Positions 20,392 through 27,848 of a stretch of 37,043 bases of DNA are shown in pieces. This DNA comes from Catenulispora rubra (GTDB taxonomy: Bacteria; Actinomycetota; Actinomycetes; Streptomycetales; Catenulisporaceae). Both the position numbers and the translations under genes were made by a program. The stretch's first letter is position 1; each line of letters begins with the position of its first letter. The stretch spans positions 1-37,043 of the forward strand of contig NZ_JAACYW010000091.1 of NCBI RefSeq assembly GCF_015356825.1, written 5' to 3'. A model generated the notes under the pieces. It did not search any database. It was given only the letters and a program-made list of their open reading frames with translations, and had not been told where the DNA came from.

Positions 20392-22281
20392 ATGCCGCCG
20401 CTGCCCGCCGCCGTCGATCCGCAGGCCCTGACGTCCGTCCTGGACGGCCGCTGGGCCCTCCTGCGCGCCGATATCCGAGCCCAGATGGCGGCCGAGCCAT
20501 ACCGCGACGCCGTCGACCTCAGCGTGGACGCGCACCGAGCCAGGGTCTTCGACCAGCTCCAGGCGCTCGCCGCGACCGACCGCCCCGGGCTCGGCTTCGA
20601 CAAGGCCTACGGCGGCGGGGGCGACATCGGCGGCTCGGTGGTCTCCTTCGAGATGCTCGGCTTCGGCGACCTCTCGCTGATGGTCAAGGCCGGCGTGCAG
20701 TGGGGCCTGTTCGGCGGCGCCGTGCAGCTGCTCGGCACGCAGCCGCACCACGAACGCCACCTGAGCCGCATCAAGGACCTGGACCTGCTCGGCTGCTTCG
20801 CGATGACCGAGCACGGCCACGGCTCCGACGTCCAGCACCTGCGGACCACCGCGACCTACGACCCGGCCGCCGCCGAGTTCGTCGTCCACACCCCGGACCG
20901 CGGCGCCGCCAAGGAGTACATCGGCAACGCCGCGCGCGACGGCCGCGCGGCGGTGGTGTTCGCGCAGGTGGTCACGCATGGCGAGTCGCGGGGCGTGCAC
21001 GCCTTCTTCGTCCCGATCCGCGACGACGCCGGCGCTCCGGCGCCCGGCGTCACCATCGAGGACTGCGGCCCCAAGGCCGGCCTCAACGGCGTCGACAACG
21101 GCCGCCTGGCCTTCGACCACGTCCGCATCCCGCGCGAGGCGCTGCTCAACCGCTTCGGCGACGTCGCTCCCGACGGCACCTACAGCAGCCCGATCGAGGG
21201 CGACGCCCGCCGCTTCTTCACCATGCTCGGCACCCTGATCCGGGGCCGGGTCAGCGTCGGCGGGAGCGCCGGCAGCGCGACCAAGCGCGCGCTGGCGCTC
21301 GCTGTCCGCTATGCCGAGCAGCGCAGGCAGTTCACGAAGCCGGACGGCGAGGAGGTCGTGATCCTCGACTACCTCGGCCACCAGCGCAAACTGCTGCCCG
21401 CCCTGGCCACGACCTACGCGCTGCACTTCGCCCAGGACGAGCTGGTCGCCGCGCTCCACGACACTGCCGCCGACGCGCCCGAGGAGGACCAGCGCGAGCT
21501 GGAGTCCCGCGCCGCCGGGCTGAAGGTCGCCAATACCTGGCACGCCACGGCTACCATCCAGGCCGCCCGCGAGGCCTGCGGCGGCGCCGGCTACCTCGCC
21601 GAGAACCTGCTGCCCGGGCTGAAGGCCGACACCGACGTCTTCACCACCTTCGAGGGCGATAACACGGTCCTGCTCCAGCTGGTCGCCAAGGGCCTGCTGA
21701 CCGGATACAAGGACTCGTTCCAGAACCTCAGCCCGCTGGCGACGGCGCGCTTCGTCGCCGAACGCGTCCTCGGCGCGGTGGCCGAGCGGACCGCGGCCCG
21801 CAAGGTCGTCGACCGGCTGACCGAGGGCGACGACCGCGAGGCGCTGGCCGACAGGGACTGGCAGCTGAAGTTGTTCGAGGACCGCGAGCAGCACGTCCTG
21901 GAAGGCGTCGCGGACCGTCTTCGCAAGGCGGGGAAGGACCCGTTCGGCGTCTTCAACGCGGCTCAGGACCACGTGCTGCGCGCCGGCCGCGTTCACGTCG
22001 ACCGTGTGGTGCTGGAAGCGTTCGTCCGCGCGATCGCCCGCTGCCCGGACCCCGGCGCCAAGGCCCTGCTGGAGCGGGTCTGCGACCTCTACGCGCTGGC
22101 GAACATCGAAGCGGACCGCGCCTGGTTCCTGGAGCACGGCCGGTTGAGCGCCGGACGGTCGAAGGCGGTCATCGCTGCGGTGAACGCGTTGTGCGCTGAG
22201 TTACTGCCGCATGCGCGGACGCTCGTGGACGCGTTCGGGATCCCTGAACAATATCTGGCCGCGCCGATGCTCGAAGGCTGA
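20392..22281 (+). CDS. Acyl-CoA oxidase / acyl-CoA dehydrogenase family protein
   Basis: A 629-residue flavoenzyme of the acyl-CoA oxidase type, introducing the alpha,beta double bond of acyl-CoA in fatty-acid degradation. Visible signatures: CFAMTEHGHGSDVQ near 139 (FAD/substrate contact), EYIGNAARDGRAAVVFAQ, GVTIEDCGPKAGLNGVDNG, a flavin-binding helix region (IRGRVSVGGSAGSATKRAL), REACGGAGYLAENLLPGL and TFEGDNTVLLQLVAKGLL near 420, where the Glu is the expected catalytic base. The C-terminal 190 residues form the acyl-CoA oxidase extra helical domain, and the length matches plant-type acyl-CoA oxidases rather than 380-residue dehydrogenases. ATG 20392 has GGAGGA 7 nt upstream. The gene ends just before a strong palindromic terminator. 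Confidence 0.92.
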   Translation: MPPLPAAVDPQALTSVLDGRWALLRADIRAQMAAEPYRDAVDLSVDAHRARVFDQLQALAATDRPGLGFDKAYGGGGDIGGSVVSFEMLGFGDLSLMVKAGVQWGLFGGAVQLLGTQPHHERHLSRIKDLDLLGCFAMTEHGHGSDVQHLRTTATYDPAAAEFVVHTPDRGAAKEYIGNAARDGRAAVVFAQVVTHGESRGVHAFFVPIRDDAGAPAPGVTIEDCGPKAGLNGVDNGRLAFDHVRIPREALLNRFGDVAPDGTYSSPIEGDARRFFTMLGTLIRGRVSVGGSAGSATKRALALAVRYAEQRRQFTKPDGEEVVILDYLGHQRKLLPALATTYALHFAQDELVAALHDTAADAPEEDQRELESRAAGLKVANTWHATATIQAAREACGGAGYLAENLLPGLKADTDVFTTFEGDNTVLLQLVAKGLLTGYKDSFQNLSPLATARFVAERVLGAVAERTAARKVVDRLTEGDDREALADRDWQLKLFEDREQHVLEGVADRLRKAGKDPFGVFNAAQDHVLRAGRVHVDRVVLEAFVRAIARCPDPGAKALLERVCDLYALANIEADRAWFLEHGRLSAGRSKAVIAAVNALCAELLPHARTLVDAFGIPEQYLAAPMLEG

Positions 22282-22306
22282 TGCGCTGCCAGCACACGAA
22301 AGGGCC

Positions 22307-22334
22307 GGGCCGGCCCGAGCGCTCGGGCCGGCCC
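22307..22334. terminator. Bidirectional hairpin terminator
   Basis: A perfect 28-bp palindrome with 14-bp arms centred between 22320 and 22321. It lies 25 bp after the acyl-CoA oxidase stop. On the minus strand it follows the TAG at 22346-22344 by 9 bp and is followed by a short T run (complement of 22299-22301). Its position supports the view that the minus-strand small gene ends at 22344. Confidence 0.8.
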
Positions 22335-22343
22335 CGCGGGCTG

Positions 22344-22522
22344 CTACCAGCGCCCGTACCAGCGGCGACGGCCACCGCCGGCGGCGCCTCGCCGCGGCGG
22401 ATGCCGAAGCCGATCAGCCAGGCGGCGAACACGATCACGGCGATCACCCACAGTGCGTGGACGGCGAAGCCGAGGCCGCCGAGCAGGAGGGCCAACAGGA
22501 GGACCAGCAAGATGACGCCCAT
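22344..22522 (-). pseudogene. Small hydrophobic protein gene with apparent 1-nt frameshift
   Basis: ATG 22522 (AAAGGA 9 nt upstream) opens a frame encoding two hydrophobic helices (MGVILLVLLLALLLGGLGF, then WVIAVIVFAAWLIGFGIRR), typical of the roughly 55-60-residue small hydrophobic proteins common in actinobacteria. Those usually end in a GRWYRW-like motif. In the ATG frame the reading continues past position 22344 into Ala/Gly-rich sequence, through the terminator and into the oxidase gene. In the -1 frame the next residues are GGGRRRWYGRW followed by TAG (22346-22344), directly before the terminator. Restoring one nucleotide near GAGGCG (about 22385) would give exactly 59 residues. I infer a recent deletion, a sequencing error, or less likely programmed frameshifting. 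Confidence 0.65.
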
Positions 22523-22647
22523 GACGGTGAATCCTTTCCGCGGGCTGCGACGGAGGTGAATCCGGAGCCCGGTCGCGTCGTTGTGAAGCGTCCTTCTGGC
22601 CCGCGAGCGGCCGTTCAAACAGCTTTCGGTGAGCGGTTTTCCCGTGC

Positions 22648-23658
22648 TCAGCCGCGAACCGCGAAGACCACCAGCGACGCGATCCCGGCCAGCGAGCAGT
22701 ACGCGGCGAACGGTGTCAGGGTCCTGGTCTCGAAGTAGCGCACCAGGAAGCGCACCGAGAGGTACGCGCCGATCCCCGACAGCAGCGCGCCGACGAGCAC
22801 CTGGCCGCGGATGCCGTTGCCGAGGGGGCCGGTGAGGTCCGGGACCTTCAGGATGCCGGCGGCCAGGATGACCGGTGTGGCCAGCAGGAACGAGAAGCGC
22901 GCGGCGTCCTCGTGCGAGAGTCCGCGCAGCAGGCCGGCGACCATCGTCACGCCGGAGCGGCTGACGCCCGGCAGCAGGGCCAGGATCTGCGCCGCGCCGA
23001 TGAGGGTGCCCGGGCCGATGCCGATGCGGGAGAGGCGGAGGTCGGAGGCCACGGGGTCGCCGGGTTGGGTCGCCGGGTCAGCCGTAGCCGTATCCGTAGC
23101 CGCCCCGGTGCCTGAATCCACGCCCGCACCTCCGGCCGCCGCCGTGCCTGAATCCGCGCCTACGCCTACGCCTGGGCCCGCGCCTCCGGCCGTCGCCACC
23201 GACCGCCGCCGAAGCAGCTCGCCTCCGTAAAGGATCACGCCGTTGACCGTCAGGAAGATCGCCGCCGGCACCGGACGCCCCAGCGTCGTCCGGAACGTGT
23301 GCTCCAGCAGCAGCCCGGTCAGGCCGACCGGGATCGTGGCGATGATGAGCAGCCATGCCAGCCGCTGGTCCGGGGTCTCGACGCGGCGGTCGCGCACCGA
23401 GGTCAGGAAGCCGCCGATGATCCGCAGCCAGTCCCGCCAGAAGAACACCAGCAGCGCCAGCGCCGTGGCGACGTGCAGCCCGACGATGAACGCCAGGTAC
23501 GGCGACTCCGGCGCGGAGACGTCGAGGTCACGCGCCCAACGCCCGCCGATCAGCGCCGGGATCAGCACGCTGTGTCCCAGGCTGGAGACCGGGAACAGCT
23601 CGCTGACGCCTTGGAACAGCCCGACGACGATCGCCTCGGGATAGGTCAGGTGCGACAT
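22648..23658 (-). CDS. uppP: Undecaprenyl-diphosphatase (UppP/BacA family)
   Basis: A 336-residue, multi-pass membrane enzyme that dephosphorylates undecaprenyl diphosphate to recycle the lipid carrier of peptidoglycan and wall polymers, and can confer bacitracin tolerance. Both signatures are present: GVSELFPVSSLGHSVLIP (about 18-35) and LLPGVSRSGVTM (about 226-237), with seven to eight hydrophobic helices. Between the two halves there is an unusual 60-residue Gly/Ala/Thr/Asp-rich hydrophilic insert (about 150-208) with GADSGTAAAG/GVDSGTGAAT repeats, making the protein longer than the usual 270 residues. ATG 23658 has GAGG 5 nt upstream; the 28 residues that a longer reading would add look non-coding. 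It supplies carrier to pathways served by the LCP proteins at the left end. Confidence 0.93.
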   Translation of the reverse strand: MSHLTYPEAIVVGLFQGVSELFPVSSLGHSVLIPALIGGRWARDLDVSAPESPYLAFIVGLHVATALALLVFFWRDWLRIIGGFLTSVRDRRVETPDQRLAWLLIIATIPVGLTGLLLEHTFRTTLGRPVPAAIFLTVNGVILYGGELLRRRSVATAGGAGPGVGVGADSGTAAAGGAGVDSGTGAATDTATADPATQPGDPVASDLRLSRIGIGPGTLIGAAQILALLPGVSRSGVTMVAGLLRGLSHEDAARFSFLLATPVILAAGILKVPDLTGPLGNGIRGQVLVGALLSGIGAYLSVRFLVRYFETRTLTPFAAYCSLAGIASLVVFAVRG

Positions 23659-23672
23659 CGGGACCTCGCCGG

Positions 23673-23752
23673 CCGTGGTCGGATCGCTGGACGCGACCAC
23701 GGTAGGGCACGACGGCGCGGCCTGGGAACCGCTTCGCGGCAAGGCCGTGCCC
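23673..23752 (-). promoter_or_regulatory. Structured 5' region of uppP (two stem-loops)
   Basis: In the 158-bp gap between hup and uppP the minus-strand transcript can form GGGCACG/CGTGCCC (23746-23752 with 23705-23711), enclosing GGCCT/AGGCC and a CCGC-TTC-GCGG hairpin. A second stem, CCGTGGTCG/CGACCACGG (23694-23702 with 23673-23681, 12-nt loop), ends about 15 nt before the uppP start. It could be a leader structure controlling uppP or the terminator region of hup. I cannot match it to a known riboswitch. Confidence 0.4.
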
Positions 23753-23816
23753 TCGTCCGGCCCGGGCAGGGAGCGGCGGCTGGGGAGCGCCGCCCGGCGC
23801 CACCGGCGGCGAGACC

Positions 23817-24473
23817 CTACTTCTTGCCGGACTTGGCCGGCTTGGCCGCCTTCTTGGTGACCTTCTTCGCGACCTTCGGCGTCTTGGCCGGCTTGGTTTC
23901 GGCCGCCTTCGTCTCGGCCGGCTTCGTCTCGGCCACCTCGACGGTCTTCTTGGCCGAGGACTTCGCAGCCTTCTTCTCCGCGGCCTTGGCGACCTTGGCA
24001 GCCTTCGCGGGCTTCTCGGCCGCAGCCGTCTTGACCGCCTTCGGCTCAGCGGCAGCCGTTTTAACCGCAGCCGTCTTGACCGCCTTCGGCTCAGCCGCCT
24101 TGGTCTTCTTCACCTTCGCCGGCTTCGCAGCCTCCTGCGAAACCTCCGCCTCGACGACCGCAGCCACTGCCGCCGCCGGCGCCGCCTCCGGCGCCGCCTC
24201 CGTCACCTGAACCCGGAACGTCTGCCCCGCGTGGAACCGCGGCGCCACGCTGGCCGCGACCTGGATCGCCGCACCGGTCCGCGGATTCCGCCCGACCCGG
24301 GCGGCCCGCTCCACACTGTCGAACGTGCCGAACCCGAGGATCTGCACTCGCTCCCCGGCGGCCACATGGCGCATGATGACATCGAACACCGCGTCCACGT
24401 ACTGCCGGGCGTCCGCGTCGGTGCCGCTCAGCCGCTCCGCCACCTCGGTGGCCAAGTCCGCCTTGTTCACCAC
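23817..24473 (-). CDS. hup: HU-type histone-like protein with Lys/Ala-rich tail
   Basis: A 218-residue nucleoid protein. Residues 1-92 are an HU/IHF fold (VNKADLATEVAERL, QILGFGTFDSVERAARVGRN, PRTGAAIQV), with the Arg-Asn-Pro-Arg-Thr-Gly arm that intercalates in DNA. Residues 93-218 are a Lys/Ala/Pro tail with repeated PKAVKTAA, PAKAAKVAK and AETKPAETK units, like Streptomyces HupS and mycobacterial HupB; the tail adds nonspecific DNA affinity and compaction. Tandem GTG codons (24473 and 24470) are both possible starts; AGGAGG (complement of 24481-24486) is 7 nt from the first. HupS-type proteins are linked to sporulation and stress in streptomycetes. Confidence 0.93.
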   Translation of the reverse strand: MVNKADLATEVAERLSGTDADARQYVDAVFDVIMRHVAAGERVQILGFGTFDSVERAARVGRNPRTGAAIQVAASVAPRFHAGQTFRVQVTEAAPEAAPAAAVAAVVEAEVSQEAAKPAKVKKTKAAEPKAVKTAAVKTAAAEPKAVKTAAAEKPAKAAKVAKAAEKKAAKSSAKKTVEVAETKPAETKAAETKPAKTPKVAKKVTKKAAKPAKSGKK

Positions 24474-24653
24474 TGAGTCCCCTCCTGTTCAACTGAAATA
24501 CGTCTGTGGTTCGGCACCGTAGCACCCCAAAGTGTCCAGAAGGTGCGGCTTGCTCGGCAGGACGCGAACTGATCGGCCGCGCGCGACCCCGCGTCTGGCC
24601 CTGAGCCGGACCCAGCACCCGCCTCGTTTCGGCCCCTTTTCAGCCCGCCTATC

Positions 24654-25052
24654 TCAGGATTCTGCGATCTGGTTGAACAACGCAGCGGCGCGCGCGATCA
24701 CAGCACGGTCCTCCGCGCTGAGCTGTTGCAACTGGCGATCGAGCCACGCGTGGCGCTGAGCCCGCGCGGCGCCGGCGACCGCGTCCCCCTCGGCCGTGGC
24801 GCTGAACAGAACCTTGCGACCGTCGTGCGGATCGCGGGTGCGCACCGCGTACCCCGCCGACGTGAGGCGGTTCACGATCTGGCCCATGGAAGCGGGGGAG
24901 ACCCGGTCGTCCTCGCTGAGTTCGGTCAGCGTCCGCGGCCTATCGAAAACGTATCGACGCCCGAAACGCTCGGGATAGGCCCCGCTTGGTTCGCTTGCCC
25001 CACCGCCGGTCCACGGCGGTACGGTAAGCGAAGGGGATGGATCGATGACCAT
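24654..25052 (-). pseudogene. N-terminally truncated MarR-family gene
   Basis: The last 95 residues are a good MarR winged helix and dimer tail: RPRTLTELSEDDRVSPASMG, IVNRLTSAGYAVRTRDPHDG and KVLFSATAEGDAVAGAARAQ. A normal MarR protein has about 45 more residues (helices 1 and 2) before this, ending in a VLxxLxxxG pattern. Here the upstream frame instead reads ERFGRRYVFD and Pro/Gly-rich sequence unlike any MarR. The only ATG giving a complete frame (25052) overlaps the start of the divergent secreted-protein gene. The homology breaks near 24940. I infer loss or replacement of the 5' end; a short functional protein is less likely. The stop at 24654 is intact. Confidence 0.6.
24990..25032 (+). 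promoter_or_regulatory. 43-nt imperfect palindrome in the leader of the secreted protein gene
   Basis: TTCGCTTGCC pairs with GGTAAGCGAA (one mismatch) and ACCGCCG with CGGCGGT around a 5-nt loop, with symmetric 2-nt internal mismatches. The right arm ends in the first bases of the AAGGGG ribosome-binding site (25031) of the gene starting at 25045, so a hairpin could limit translation. It could equally be an operator. Confidence 0.55.
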
Positions 25053-25440
25053 CAAGCGCAGGACGATGGCAGTGCTCGGCCTGGCCACCGTGCTGGCGGG
25101 CGGGGCGGGCAGCGGGATGGCCTACGCGTCCGGGACCGGCTCGGCGCCGACGCTGAAGGCGGTGCCCGGTGCGAAGCCGGACCTGGCCAAGGTGCAGACG
25201 GCGACCGCGATCCCGCTCGGCAAGGTGACCGGCGTGACCGGCAAGACCGGCGGCACAACCACGACCGCTCCGGCGGCTCCGGGCGCACCGGCTGCCCCGG
25301 GCTCCGTCGACTCCGGCCCGGTGACCCTGCAGGCCGTGCCCGGCGCGAAGCCCGACCTGTCGAAGGTGGTGCCGGGCATCGCGATCCCGCTCGGCGCCGT
25401 GCCGCACACCGACGGCTCGGGAACCACCGGCGCGCGCTGA
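25045..25440 (+). CDS. Secreted small protein with two AVPGAKPDL repeats
   Basis: A 131-residue protein. MTIKRRTMAVLGLATVLAGG starts a typical Sec signal peptide with likely cleavage after AYA (about residue 28). The mature part of about 100 residues holds two near-identical units, LKAVPGAKPDLAKVQTATAI followed by PLGKV, and LQAVPGAKPDLSKVVPGIAI followed by PLGAV. A 32-residue Thr/Gly/Ala/Pro linker separates them, and no cysteine is present. I do not recognise a family. ATG 25045 has AAGGGGATGG upstream. It precedes, by 130 bp on the same strand, a response regulator/histidine kinase pair, so it may be that system's extracellular ligand, accessory protein or target; that is inference. Confidence 0.75.
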   Translation: MTIKRRTMAVLGLATVLAGGAGSGMAYASGTGSAPTLKAVPGAKPDLAKVQTATAIPLGKVTGVTGKTGGTTTTAPAAPGAPAAPGSVDSGPVTLQAVPGAKPDLSKVVPGIAIPLGAVPHTDGSGTTGAR

Positions 25441-25570
25441 CGTACCTGTATATCGCCTGAGAACTGTCAATGTCCGGTTCCATCGGCATCGTCCCGTCTG
25501 GCAAGGTCGGACGGTGCCGGTGGGCCGGGTCAGCCGCTCCGGCCGATCGACGCCGGGGAAAGGAAGAGCC

Positions 25571-26236
25571 GTGCGCGTGCTGGTGGTCGAGGACGAGGTC
25601 ATGCTGGCCGAGGCGATCCAGGCGGGCCTGCGCCGCGAGGCGATGGCGGTCGACGTCGCGCACAACGCCGACGCGGCCCTGGAGAGCATGGCCGTCACGC
25701 CCTACGACGCGGTCGTGCTGGACCGGGACCTGCCGGGCATGCACGGTGACCAGCTCTGCGGGCTGATCGTGCAGAAGTATCCGAGCTGCCGGGTGATGAT
25801 GCTGACGGCGGCCAGGCGCCTGGACGAGAAGGTCGCCGGCCTCGGCCTCGGCGCCGACGACTACCTGACCAAGCCGTTCGAGTTCCCGGAGTTGGTCGCG
25901 CGCCTCCGGGCCCTGAACCGGCGCAGCCCGACCGCGCAGCCGCCGCTGCTGGAGTTCGCCGGCGTGCGCCTGGACCCGTTCCGCCGCGAGGTCTACCGCG
26001 ACGACCGGCTGATCAGGCTCACCCCGAAGCAGTTCGCCGTCCTGGAACTGCTGATGCGCCGGCGCGGCGGGATCGTCAGCGCGGAGGAGCTGTTGGACAA
26101 AGCCTGGGACGCCAACGCCGACCCGTTCACCAACGCCGTGCGGATCACGATCTCGGCCCTGCGCGCGAAGCTCGGCGAACCGTCCATCGTCGGCACCGTG
26201 ACCGGCGTCGGCTACTTCCTGGCGGCCTCGGCATGA
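25571..26236 (+). CDS. OmpR/PhoB-family response regulator
   Basis: A 221-residue DNA-binding response regulator. The receiver domain (1-117) has VRVLVVEDE, the phosphoacceptor Asp51 in VVLDRDLPG, MLTAA and ADDYLTKPF. The C-terminal winged helix (about 130-218) has LIRLTPKQFAVLELLMRRRG, DPFTNAVRITISALRAKLG and TVTGVGYFL. It should activate or repress promoters after phosphorylation by the kinase whose ATG overlaps its stop (ATGA at 26233). GTG 25571 is chosen because the receiver starts there and AGGAAG lies just upstream; the frame opens earlier at 25514 without added domain sequence. Target promoters are not evident. Confidence 0.93.
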   Translation: MRVLVVEDEVMLAEAIQAGLRREAMAVDVAHNADAALESMAVTPYDAVVLDRDLPGMHGDQLCGLIVQKYPSCRVMMLTAARRLDEKVAGLGLGADDYLTKPFEFPELVARLRALNRRSPTAQPPLLEFAGVRLDPFRREVYRDDRLIRLTPKQFAVLELLMRRRGGIVSAEELLDKAWDANADPFTNAVRITISALRAKLGEPSIVGTVTGVGYFLAASA

Positions 26237-27534
26237 GCGCGGCGCTTCTGGCCACAGCCCGCGCCGCGTCCGAGACCGAGACCGGGACTGGGACTGGGAC
26301 CGGGACCGGGACCGGGTCTGGTATCGGGTCCGGCCCGCCGCGCTTCCGCCGCACGATCCGCACCCGCCTGACCCTGGCGTACACGCTCCTGATGCTCGTC
26401 CTCGCCGGCGTCACGCTCCTGGCCCTCTACCTCTTCATGCGATGGGCCCCGACCTACGAGTTCCCCACCACCGCCAGCCCGCACCAGACGACCGGCGGCA
26501 CCCAGCTCACCCCGGTGCCCGTGGCCGCGGTCTCGAACGTGCTGACTCCGGTCGCGGCCAAGGGCTTGGTGGTCAAGTCCGCTGACACTCTTCTCAGTAC
26601 CCTGCTGTTCGCCTCCGCGGCGGCGCTGGCGGTGCTGGTGTGTGCGGCGGCCGGCGTCGGCTGGGTCGCCACCGGCCGGATGCTGCGACCGCTGCACGAG
26701 ATCACGGTCGCCGCCCGCCGGGCCGGCTCGGGCCGGCTGGACCACCGCATCGCCCTGCCGGGACCGCAGGACGAACTCAAGGAGCTGTCCGACACCTTCG
26801 ACGCCATGCTGGCCCGGTTGGAGCAGGCCTTCCACGCCCACCAGCGCTTCGCCGCGAACGCCTCCCACGAACTGCGCACGCCGCTGGCCACCACCCAGGC
26901 CGTCCTCGACGTCGCGCTCGCCGATCCGGCCGGCCACGACGTGACCGCGCTGGCCCGCAAGCTGCGCGTCGTGAACCGGCAGAGCCTGGACACCGTGGAC
27001 GCCCTGCTGGACTTGGCGGACAGCGCTCAGAGCGTCCTGGACGGCGAGATTGTGGACATCGCCGAGGCGGTCTGCGAGGCGGTGGCGGCCGTGACCGACG
27101 AGGCGCGCACGGCGGACATCGGCCTGGACGCGGTCCTGACCCACGCGCTCGTCCAAGCCGATCCGGTCCTCCTGCGCCAACTCCTGGTCAACCTGATGCA
27201 GAACGCCGTACGTCACAACACCGTCGGCGGCACCGCCTCGGTCGCCGTCTCGGTCAAGGACGACTCGGTCACCATCACGGTCCGGAACAGCGGCGAGATC
27301 ATCCCGGACGCGGCGATCCCCCTGCTGACCGAGCCCTTCTACCGCCGCGCCGGCCGCACCGCCGAGACCGGCGGCGGCCCACGAGGCCGAGGCCTCGGCC
27401 TGGCCCTGGCCGCGACGATCGCGGCCGCGCACGGAACACAGCTGGTCCTGATGGCCAACGCGCGTGGCGGCCTCACGGCGGCCGTGACCTTCCTCCACTT
27501 GAACCTGACGTTACCCACAAAGGAAGAAGCCTGA
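26233..27534 (+). CDS. Membrane sensor histidine kinase
   Basis: A 433-residue kinase paired with the upstream response regulator through a 4-nt overlap. Two transmembrane helices (about 46-68 and 123-146) flank a 54-residue extracellular loop. A HAMP region (146-200) leads to HisKA with ANASHELRTPLATTQ (His212) and an HATPase domain with LLVNLMQNAVRHN, a relaxed G1 box (NSGEII) and GRGLGLALA. Before TM1 the N-terminus has a run of Thr-Gly dipeptides encoded by a 6-bp microsatellite (about 26281-26333). The small sensor loop suggests sensing through the membrane or of a small ligand. The gene ends one base into the next ATG. Confidence 0.92.
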   Translation: MSAALLATARAASETETGTGTGTGTGTGSGIGSGPPRFRRTIRTRLTLAYTLLMLVLAGVTLLALYLFMRWAPTYEFPTTASPHQTTGGTQLTPVPVAAVSNVLTPVAAKGLVVKSADTLLSTLLFASAAALAVLVCAAAGVGWVATGRMLRPLHEITVAARRAGSGRLDHRIALPGPQDELKELSDTFDAMLARLEQAFHAHQRFAANASHELRTPLATTQAVLDVALADPAGHDVTALARKLRVVNRQSLDTVDALLDLADSAQSVLDGEIVDIAEAVCEAVAAVTDEARTADIGLDAVLTHALVQADPVLLRQLLVNLMQNAVRHNTVGGTASVAVSVKDDSVTITVRNSGEIIPDAAIPLLTEPFYRRAGRTAETGGGPRGRGLGLALAATIAAAHGTQLVLMANARGGLTAAVTFLHLNLTLPTKEEA

Positions 27535-27818
27535 TGAAGGTCGCGGTGATCGGAGCGGGCATCGGCGGCGCGGTCCACGCCATGAGCCCGGCCCGCCGCT
27601 CAGGAGCGAACACCGCGCTCCAGAACGCGGCGCTCCTCGCCTCGAAACTGGGCGACACTGATTGCGGCGACCAAGACGTGGTCGCCGCGATCGCCGCCTA
27701 CGAGCGCGAGATGATCGTCTACGGATTCGACGCGGTACGCGCCTCCCGCGAAGCCGGGCCCGCAGGAGGTAGTCGGCGTCGCAGCAGCCTGTTCCGGCGC
27801 TTGGCCGGGATCCGTTGA
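27534..27818 (+). pseudogene. Internally deleted FAD-dependent monooxygenase remnant
   Basis: The 94-residue frame begins MKVAVIGAGIGG, the Rossmann dinucleotide-binding start of an FAD-dependent monooxygenase. It passes directly into AVHAMSPARRSGANTALQNA and ALLASKL, which in full-length enzymes is the second FAD-binding motif about 280 residues later, then the usual C-terminal helix (VVAAIAAYEREMIVYGFDAV). The central substrate domain is missing in frame. The join falls at GG/AVHAM, where the two ends are similar, so a recombination deletion is likely. The product cannot be a working enzyme. Its ATG overlaps the kinase stop by one base (TGATG), so it is still translated with the two-component operon if expressed. 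Confidence 0.75.
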
Positions 27819-27848
27819 TCTGGCCCTAACGCTGAGGCCCGCAGCCCC

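Noticed and set aside
19258..22137. 959-codon minus-strand frame
   Set aside because: Only the last 113 codons (from ATG 19599) look like a protein; the rest is antisense to the PRC-barrel-like and acyl-CoA oxidase genes.
22617..22638. GTTT-N14-GGGCCA-like SigF promoter before the small hydrophobic gene
   Set aside because: The -10 keeps only the three G residues, so the match is too weak.
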